DNA of 64,000 bases from Prostheceraeus crozeri. Lineage: Eukaryota > Platyhelminthes > Polycladida > Euryleptidae. The notes beneath the pieces are model-generated. The model made no database searches. It was not told where the DNA came from and worked only from the letters and a program-made list of their open reading frames with translations. A program made the position numbers and the translations under genes. Below, in pieces: positions 56,133 through 64,000 of this stretch. Location of the stretch: the NCBI GenBank assembly GCA_907163375.1, contig CAJQUW010007764.1, forward strand, positions 62,001 through 126,000, read 5' to 3'. Position 1 is the first letter of the stretch; the number at the start of each line of letters is the position of its first letter.

Positions 56133-56800
56133 CAAAGCGTAAGCATATTAGGTAGAGTAGCAACTCAGCTTTTTTAATCCCCAATGTGTATACAGTTTCG
56201 ATTTTATTAAATGACCTCGAGGTGAATACAGTTGGAATTGTTTCCAAATGTGAGATATGCACATTTATTCAGTTTTGAAGGAATTGCAACGGAATTGAGT
56301 GATCATGATAGTATCATGCAGAAGGAAATGATATCATTTTAAAGATCGTTTGAGTTATGACAGCCTTGGAGAGGTAATGTCTGCTAAATTTGCAACTCGA
56401 TGACTTGCTATTGCTTTCAGACTAAACCTCAAGAGAATCTTCTAAACGTGATCATATCATATGTAAGCAACCTGCCACTGGTAGAGCAAAATAACTTAAT
56501 CAAAGACAATGATTTCAATTAACTTTGAAAGATGTAAATGGGTCCACATCACCATCAAGATTCAAGAAGTAAAACATAAATTTAGTGAATCACAAATTCA
56601 TGCCGATGAAAATTGATTTAAAGACATCAAATTTCAGGCACGACGGCACAATAAGATCGCGACTTTTCCATGAAGACTTCCATTATAATGCCGTTCATTA
56701 GATTTACTATATCATCAGCATAGTTTCCGCTTAGTTAAGATGCTTGATAGCAAATGCTCATTTCTTTTGATATCCAACTTGTTTCGCACTACTTAGTTTC
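56133..56800 (+). mobile_element. hAT-type MITE family C, 3'-truncated copy
   Basis: Begins CAAAGCGTAAGCATATTAGG-TAGAGTAGCAACTC and follows the family through GGGTCCACATCACCAT and TGCCGATGAAAATTGA to the CTTGTTTCGCACTACTTA block, then diverges. The right terminus is missing. Confidence 0.7.
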
Positions 56801-56930
56801 GCACTTGTAGAAAAAAAATCGCAGATATATTAATCGAAATCAAAAGCCAAACTCATCTCCTGGCTTTTTAACTGCTCTACTTTATTATATTGTATTCAGC
56901 AAATTGACATGATTGTGCATGTCCACAAAT

Positions 56931-57586
56931 CGGCCGTCGCAAGGCAAATCCACGTATTTTGAAAATCTATGTTTTGAGAAATAATCGTCTAAACATTGTT
57001 AAATATCTACACCAACACTGTTTCAAAATACGTGCCTTTGGCTTGTTGAAGTCGAACGAAAATTTCTATGTCGTTGGATTGGTTTTGATGAGACGAAAAT
57101 TTCTACATTGTATGTCGATAGCTTTCTTAATGTCGATGCGTGGGAAGAATGATATGAAAACATAGCAATCGGCTCGATATCTTTGCTCAGAGAATTTTTC
57201 AAATTACTATGGTTTTGCTGTCAATTTAGAGAAATCATGAGAATTGCATGCATAGACATTGCCGTGTCTCTTAAATACGTGGTTCTGCCTTGTTGAATTG
57301 ATAGTTTTTAAAATATGTGGATCTGCCTTGTTGCGGATAACGATATTATAGATATCTTTCAAATACGTGGTTTTGGCTTGAGGAATGTATTATAATAATG
57401 TTCTCCAGAGAAAAAGCAAAAATTAGCCCAAGATACTCTTGTATGATCAAGTCTAGAAGATTAACTATTAAAGTATTAGTCATTTCATACCTACAGATCA
57501 AAAATATATATTCCAAACTTCATGTATTTGTTAAATAAGCCAAAACCACGTATTTTAAAATACGTGGATTTGCCTTGTGACGGCCG
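56931..57586. mobile_element. MITE J (656 bp) with ~31-bp TIR
   Basis: Starts CGGCCGTCGCAAGGCAAATC-CACGTATTTT; the reverse of the right end is CGGCCGTCACAAGGCAAATC-CACGTATTTT. AAAT lies on both sides (56927-56930, 57587-57590). The interior repeats AAATACGTGGNTNTGCCTTG several times in both orientations. Confidence 0.75.
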
Positions 57587-57590
57587 AAAT

Positions 57591-58760
57591 GTCAACATTG
57601 ATGCCTCATTTCATAACCAAGATGAGGAGAAATGAAACAATGATAATCGCATCGGCTTACTTTTCAAAGAAAGAAAGACAAAAAGAAGAGAGAGAACGAG
57701 GAGGGATGATGGAGAGGACAAGGTGTTTTGCTGGAATATCAACAATAATGATTTGAATAACAGAAAAATTGGAATGCAGCAACTTAAATTAGTTTTGACG
57801 ATTATTAGATAGTGTATTTGCTCACTGTTCCCGTTAACGCTATCACGGCCGGGCGATTTTCAGCATTGTAGTAAGGGGGCGGGTGCCCCCTCAATTTTTT
57901 TGATGCTCCGATAGATAAAGAAACCAAGGGTGCCTCATATTTCGAATTTCATCTATCGAATGGTAGTGCCTTTCTTGCATGTTTCGAATACCCTCACACC
58001 AAAAATTTTAATTTAAAAATTGAATTTCCAACCATATACAATTTCTATTACATGTACAATATAACGAGTACACAAAATGAGTACAATATACATGTACTCA
58101 TTTTGGGAGGTAAGATAAATGTATATGTCAACAATCTTGAATTTCGCATGCATAAATATTATGTAAATATAATACAGAAACATTGTATCAATAATAATCA
58201 ATGCTGCTCTAAATGAACACCACAAATTTTCTAAAAAGCACATTTAAAAATGACTTTTAAAACTGACGTTATAGCAAGTCAATTTTGCCCAAATTTTTAC
58301 TGAAATTTCAACATACATACAGACTAAAAGTTACAAAAAATTAAGCTTCTATCTTTTAGGAGATATAAAAAGAAGTTGACATGCGCCCCCTCCGGTTCTG
58401 ATAGGGTGAATGGGAATGTCCTATAACGCGTCTTTAATGAAATGGAACATAAAATTCAGCTTAATAAAAGCATCATTAATTATTTACGTATTATTGAAAT
58501 GATATTTAGATAGGCCTAACCTTCATTCAATATTCATTGAACTGATGTCGTCTAAAGACGCGTCATGTATTTCATCGAAAGTAACTTTTCAGCACACAAT
58601 ATCATTCAGCTGCCGATTTCCTATGATCATGACACATCATGACAGTTTGATTAGGCTATAGTGAAAATTTAAATGATATTCAAACGACACATTACCAAGA
58701 GAATACATTGCCGTCAGTGCTGCAGAGTTGAATTTGAAACTTGCAGGTTGTTTTGATTTC
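57591..58760. other. No gene; GC-rich segment and microsatellite-like tract
   Basis: AAAGAAAGACAAAAAGAAGA-type purine tract at 57665-57720, and GGGGGCGGGTGCCCCCTC at about 57877. Neither is attached to a gene I can support. Confidence 0.35.
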
Positions 58761-58797
58761 ATTGTGCTCGCTTATTGAAAAGGGAACAAGTTTTCAA

Positions 58798-59315
58798 CAC
58801 AGAAATAGACAGGTCGTCTCTTCTACTGCTTGACTAGAAAGTAAACATTGGAGCATCTAACGCTAATGAAATGGCACAATCTGCTGACATAATACCATAG
58901 CAATCGAACAATGAGCAGCCAGATCAGCATTAAACACGCCAAATTGTGCAAAGTTTCAGTGACTGTTCAACCGGATTACAGTAGAGAGACAAAGACGATG
59001 TGAAGATCTACCGAGAAGTTTGTGACCGTTTTCTCGTGCGCCTGATATCTTTTTTAACAATGATCGGAAGGACCAACATAATCGAGAAAACTTCTGCGCA
59101 ATGATCTGAATTCTTCGAACCTGAAGGAATCGTGGCGATCGGAGCATTTTGAAAGAATTCACAACAATCCGCAAGCGACGCATGACTATTTTTTCTATCT
59201 CTGTGAGGAATTAAAAATCTGTTTTTTACCACTTAGTAAGTTCCTGCATGTGTCATCGTTTTGAATCAGTTTGCACTTATAGCTAACTGATACGGCTAAA
59301 CAATCTAATTCTGTG
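58798..59315 (-). mobile_element. hAT-type MITE family A, inverted uninterrupted copy (518 bp)
   Basis: Plus-strand ends CACAGAAATAGACAGG and CAATCTAATTCTGTG. Body blocks of family A are in reverse order: AATCTGCTGACATAAT, GCCAAATTGTGCAAAGTTTC, CGTGGCGATCGGAGCATTTT and TGTGTCATCGTTTTGAATCA. It lies between two ~33-bp direct repeats starting GTGCTCGCTTA (58765 and 59316), longer than the usual 8-bp duplication. Confidence 0.8.
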
Positions 59316-59349
59316 GTGCTCGCTTAATGAAATGGGAGCAAGTTTTGGA

Positions 59350-60429
59350 AAAATTACTAAATAAGATGGTTATATATTTTAACTATATCTATGGCATTAA
59401 TATTTAGAACAAGATATCACGATCTGAAACGCATCGAGAATCCGCACGAATGAGAGAGAGCCGATTCGGAGCTCCTCCTTAGCTTCGAAAGATTACTCTG
59501 AGTAACATCGAATTCACGGTACAACAGATTTCATGTGTGAACGGTGAAGTGGCCGCGTTCTTTTGCTCTACGACCTCGTTCATCTTAACACTAAAAAAAT
59601 TCAAAATTTGACAAATTTGACTGATTTTTGACAATTTCACCGATTTTTGGTCATAAACTTCTTAAAGAGCTGTTATTTACGATGCGGGACTGATTATAAA
59701 TACTGAGAAGTTGGTTATGAGTACAACGAGAGATTGATGACATTGATTCATGTGTCGAATGCAACTGAGACATACACATATGAAACATGAAAGATTTTCC
59801 CTCAATGTGAAACCATCTTCAACCGATTAAAGCAACTTAACCCTCAGAAAACCAAGGGTAACTATCTGAACCACCTCGGTAAAAAATCTGATCAAACGTA
59901 GCATTATGCGGAGAAGTACGTTCTCAAATCACCTGAGTTTTCTTGTTAGTCCACGGTTATTGTTTTTCCGTTATTAGCGTCTTTCTTGCATGACGCAATT
60001 TTTCAAAAAATGAAATCGATTGTGTTGAAATTGACTATTTTGCAGTGCAACTGCCAAAGGCGATTATTTGTATCATCTTCATAAATTGAAAGACTGTTTT
60101 AGACTCTTATTCATTCAAATGGAAAAGCGTCTGAGGGATCTAACTGGCTTGTCAACGCCTACAGTTACTACTATAGCCTACTTTCCTTTGGGAAGGCTGA
60201 CAGAGCAGCACAATCTTTGTAGGCTGGAGCGGGAACAAATCGAAGTCAACAGAATGCGAAATGTATGCAAATGTATGAGAAGCAGGAAGGTTGACTCGAA
60301 ACTGCACTCCAACTTCGAATTTCTGTACCGAATGCAATGAATCTGTTTGTGGAAGGCATAGCAAAATCGACAAGCATAGTGTATTGCAAGAGTATGATGT
60401 ATATTTGGAAAATGAATGAAAATATTCAG
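59350..60429. other. No gene seen
   Basis: AT-rich. An unsupported 90-codon frame spans 60068-60340. Confidence 0.35.
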
Positions 60430-61215
60430 GTACAATGTTATCAAATCAGAATAAAGAAAGTCTACATAGAGATACAAAGTCATACAATATTTTCAGCAAT
60501 AAACACAGTAATGAGAGTGACGTTGGTCATGACGAGCGATTCGTAAGGACAGATGTGAAAGGAATGAACGAATTCTTGCTCTTCATTGTTCTGCATAGTG
60601 GCATACGAATGTGTTGAGAATAATTGAGTCTCTTAGGGATCAAATAATGCAGAATATGACAACCGTTCTGTTCAGCATTTCGAAATGGTTTGCGACTTGT
60701 ACGTTCGCGCCTGGCTCTTAATGTTGTTTTGTCACATCTACAAACTTTAAGATTTGGTAGATACATAATTCGATGTGCTCGACGCTCATCACCTGTCGAT
60801 TTACCAATAAACAAAGGAGATGCATATTCTAAGATACTCCGAATATACAACTCGCACACTTTGTGAATATCTACAGGAGCAAGACAGATACGTATCCTTC
60901 GGAGAGCACAGAAGCGCTTATTGACCTTTGAGCAGATGCTTTTGATGTGGACTTTCCAGTTGAAACGGCTGCTTATAGTAACACCAGGAACAACAAGCTT
61001 TTGAACTACCTCAACTCATAATTTATCTATAACGGGGTCTTCTTGCTTTAAAATGAACATTGGCTTTGATTTGGACTTTTTGAGTGACAAGAAATTGTTT
61101 TTAGACCAATGCTTAACATTGTTTATTTCCATTTTGCATCGGAGAGAAGAAAAATTGCGTCTCCTACTATTGTTGTATGTAGGCCTACAGTCTACGGCAA
61201 ACATACTTTGCAACG
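60430..61215 (-). pseudogene. LINE reverse-transcriptase C-terminal half (minus strand)
   Basis: Reads FAVDCRPTYNNSRRR at 61213-61150 (the FADD catalytic box with its first Asp changed to Val), MEINNVKHWSKNNFLSLK, then VVQKLVVPGVTISSRFNWKV, KVNKRFCALRRIRICLAPVD and KVCELYIRSILEYASPLFIG. The order is that of CR1/L2-like ORF2. At least one stop (near 61016) and the catalytic change disable it. The 3' end is near 60430. It is a homologue of the plus-strand fragment at 31791. Confidence 0.8.
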
Positions 61216-61349
61216 GATTGAAGAACTATCTATTAAAATTACATGTATATTCAATGATTGTGTACATTCGGATTGCCATGTCTTCTTGATACCACCATGC
61301 ATCAAAATTATCACATTTGTCAAGGAGATAGGATCTATGTATAGGCCTA

Positions 61350-62042
61350 CCCTCATGAAACTAATGCGGGGAACTCATGAAATTTAATGCGGATTCATGA
61401 GATTTTTATGGGAGCTCATGATATTTTCACAAGAAAATAATATCTAACTCCTGATGTTCTCATGATGCGTTGATCGCGTTCATGAGAAAATCATGAGCAT
61501 TTATGAGGTCTTCGTGAAAATTAGCTTATAAGTAGTAAGTTGTGCATGCCAGCCGCGAAAGGAAATAACCATAAGAAAGCTTATTCAATCGATCAAGATC
61601 TTCAAAGTTAGTGTATAAAAGATAAAAATAAGAATATATAGGATGTATCATGGCGATGTGCAACAGCATTTTCGAAATGATGCATATATAATTTGACTTT
61701 ACAACTATCATTACTATGCAAGATGTTGAAAATAGACATATATACAATCACAGTTAAACGTAAGATCATGATAAATAGTGGCCTATTTTTGCGAATACTG
61801 AAATAGCATTGTAGACATGGCGTGTCAATGCTTTGGGGCAATGTGGCTAGGCCAAGAAAGCTTCAATAACTATATGCGAGATAAATAAATTCAGAAGTAT
61901 GAAAATACAATTGTTTATTTATTAATGAGATTTTCATGAGAAAGCTCATGAAATTTGACGAGACATTTCATGCGAAAACGTTCCAAATCCGCATTAAATT
62001 TCATGAGATATATATGAGCAAAAATCTCATAAAAATCATGTG
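61350..62042 (+). mobile_element. MITE family E, copy 2 (inverted relative to copy 1)
   Basis: Starts CCCTCATGAAACTAATGCGG, then GAACTCATGAAATTTAATGC and GGATTCATGAGATTTTTATG. The interior and far end (CATGCGAAAACGTTCCAAAT, then CCGCATTAAATTTCATGAGA) are the reverse complement of 35935-36610. The right terminal CCCGCAC sequence is lost. Confidence 0.7.
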
Positions 62043-62247
62043 TTGGCAGATTATCAGCATACTTTGTAAATATTCACGGTTGCTATCAATTCTCTTTATA
62101 CATAAACGCTGCATGTTTCAGTTATTTATATTCCTCTCAACATCTAGCAACATTGACGTAGATCGGTGGCTAGACAAGCGGCTAAAACAAGTCCAGTCTC
62201 GCCAGCTTAAAACATAGTGAAACGTCGAATTTCTATTAGGACAGGAG

Positions 62248-62963
62248 CTACTGACACTTTCTTTCTAAACTCGCGCACAAAGGGCCTAATAGCATGGATT
62301 TGTAGATCTTGAAACGCTGAACACGAAAATCAAATTCTTGAGTATCACAGTCAGTCGCTCTCTGTTATAGGTGAGGCTAAAGGATTCCCATTGGAATACA
62401 ATGGTAAAATTCAAGAAATATCTATGGATTGTGAAACACTTGGCAATTTTTGTACATTTTCTGTTGCAGAAAAGAAACTATTTTTCAGAATGCCATGAAA
62501 TTTGAAACATGATTGAGTTCAGAACCTCAACTTCGATATAAAAGCTGAAATGAGTCACATAATTCAGTATTTAATGTCTGAAAGCCTCTACGAAATGAGT
62601 AAAATCACCGAAGCATGAAATTTACTCATCTTGTAGAGGCTCTCAAACATCAAATACTGAATCATGTGAGTCACTTAAAATTTTACATCGAAGTTGATGT
62701 TCTCAACTCAATCATGCTTCAAATGTCATGGCATTCTGATGAATAGTTTCTTTTCTGCAAAAGAAAATGTGCGAAAATTGCCAAGTGTTTCACAATCCAT
62801 GGATATTGTTTAAATTTTACCATCGGATTCCAATTGGAATCTTTTGACCTTACCTGTAACCGAGAGCGACTGGCTGTGGCACTTAAGAATTTTATTTTTG
62901 CATTCAGCGTTTCAAAATCTACAAAGCCCTTTGTGCGCGAATTTAGGAACAAAGTGTCAGTAG
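62248..62963. mobile_element. Near-symmetrical foldback element (~716 bp)
   Basis: CTACTGACACTTTCTTTCT at 62248 is mirrored at 62945-62963. Pairing runs through TCGCGCACAAAGGG, TTGAAACGCTGAA, CAGTCGCTCTC, ATTGTGAAACACTTGGCAAT and AATACTGAAT to a ~25-base centre near 62615. The two ~345-bp arms differ by scattered substitutions and small indels. No coding sequence and no clear target duplication. Confidence 0.8.
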
Positions 62964-64000
62964 TTGCCGGACTATATGGATGCGACACGAACTAACTGAA
63001 ATTTGTGTCTTTCAGAAATTGCTTGAAAACCGCTGAGGAATACTTGCAATTCTTGTCATAGATAATTGAGAAAATGCTAACCTGGGAAGTCGACGCAGTA
63101 AACAAATCGAATCACGTTCTGACAATCTATCCTTCTGAGATGGATCAATGTCTAATGTTGATTCTTCTTTATCAAAGAAAATTCTTTCAGTCAACACAGA
63201 ACGAATAATCGGAGTCACGTGTCATTACGCGTGATTGCAAATTTAATGAAAATTTGAGAGATTTCATTATCTTCCAATCGATTGCATAATTCATGGAGTT
63301 TTCCGATGACTGCATAACAGAACGAAGCGATATCTTCAGTTGCAAACATACAAGGCTTCGCATCGTATCGCATAACTTTAATTTGTATGAGACTTTGCTT
63401 TTCATTCTTCGTTTTTTGGTTACACAATTTCCAAACTTTGTAGTGCATCGCATAACAGGGGTGGATCGCTCCCGAAACGCCTCGCTGATCCGGAGTGCAG
63501 TCTAATAATCATACTTCAGTTATCATAGACATCATATTAGATATTCAAATGCTATGTAAATACTATTTATTTAAAGTGTGGAAATGATGGCACATTTAAG
63601 AAGTCATTTTCGTTCATTTGCCAAGTCATTTGAATTCCTGGCGTGTCTGTAAGTCGCCCTTCCTCGTTATATTGACATTTAAAGGTGTTTAGAACTTGTC
63701 ACTTTAGAGATATGTCGTGTATTTCTACTCAGAGCAATATATCAGTGCATTTTACCACCTTGGCAACGTAAACAGCAACCATTAGGGAGATAAATGTTCA
63801 AAATTGTGAAAGTTTCAAAAATTTCAGGGGCATGTCTAAATCAGCGATTCTAAAAATTGAATTTCTATTACCATTAACCCTCAACCCACTGGGGGGCTCC
63901 TTCCGCCTCCTGGCGATTTCTTTGAATATCTTTTAAACCAAGCAAATTTCAAATACCTCACTTTCTAAATATCATGCAACTTTTGAGAAAAGGATTATGG
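62964..64000. other. No gene seen
   Basis: Overlapping short frames on both strands near 63190-63500 lack domains. The CAGGGGTGGATCGCTCC sequence at about 63459 resembles a hAT terminus, but no partner end is visible before the window closes. Confidence 0.35.

Noticed and set aside
63459-63505. A hAT element starting CAGGGGTGG near the window end
   Set aside because: A single terminus-like 9-mer without a partner end, duplication or transposase is not enough.

Overview
The window looks like nuclear DNA of an invertebrate animal. It is AT-rich, sparse in genes and packed with transposable elements: CR1/L2-like LINE fragments, Penelope-like elements with GIY-YIG endonucleases, an intact Crypton recombinase, Tc1/mariner elements, tRNA-derived SINEs and many MITEs. 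The palindrome TAGGCCTA recurs, as it often does in marine deuterostome invertebrates, but I cannot name the phylum from this sequence alone. I see no bacterial-style operon, no rRNA gene and no convincing functional tRNA gene.

Only one segment reads as an ordinary host gene. It is a terminal coding exon on the minus strand (11656 down to 10191) that encodes a single-pass membrane protein with a polyaspartate cytoplasmic tract. The other long intact frame is a complete Crypton-type tyrosine recombinase on the minus strand (6264 down to 4903).

Layout: 0-4.9 kb holds 3' ends of LINEs and a dispersed repeat. 4.9-6.4 kb is the Crypton. 7.3-10 kb has several palindromes. 10.2-11.7 kb is the host exon. 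12-18.5 kb has hAT-type MITEs (family C), D and H repeats and a head-to-head SINE pair. 20.7-21.7 kb is an internally deleted mariner. 21.9-31 kb has copies of hAT-type MITE family A, one interrupted by a Penelope-like element and another by a second hAT element. 31.8-34.4 kb has a LINE fragment followed by a 1.8-kb foldback element whose core encodes a RING-H2 fragment. 35.2-41.6 kb has MITEs E, A and D, tandem D-related units and a Penelope endonuclease fragment. 43.9-46.2 kb is a family C MITE interrupted by a 1.4-kb Tc1/mariner element. 46.9-57.6 kb has palindromes, a SINE, family G MITEs, an 83-bp tandem array, a tandem pair of long-TIR elements, another LINE/SINE junction and MITE J. 58.8-63 kb has an inverted A copy, a LINE reverse-transcriptase fragment, a second E copy and a near-symmetrical 0.7-kb foldback.

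Many insertion boundaries can be read to the base because target-site duplications survive and related copies supply the empty-site sequence, so relative insertion order can be worked out. Three MITE families with unrelated bodies (A, C, G) share a CAYAGA terminus and 8-bp duplications, which suggests one hAT-type mobilising enzyme that is not encoded here. The strongest candidate for something undescribed is the foldback at 32576-34359: long arms built of TTTATATTTCAG-like subrepeats enclosing a captured RING-H2 exon fragment.

Family letters A-J are labels used only in this annotation.
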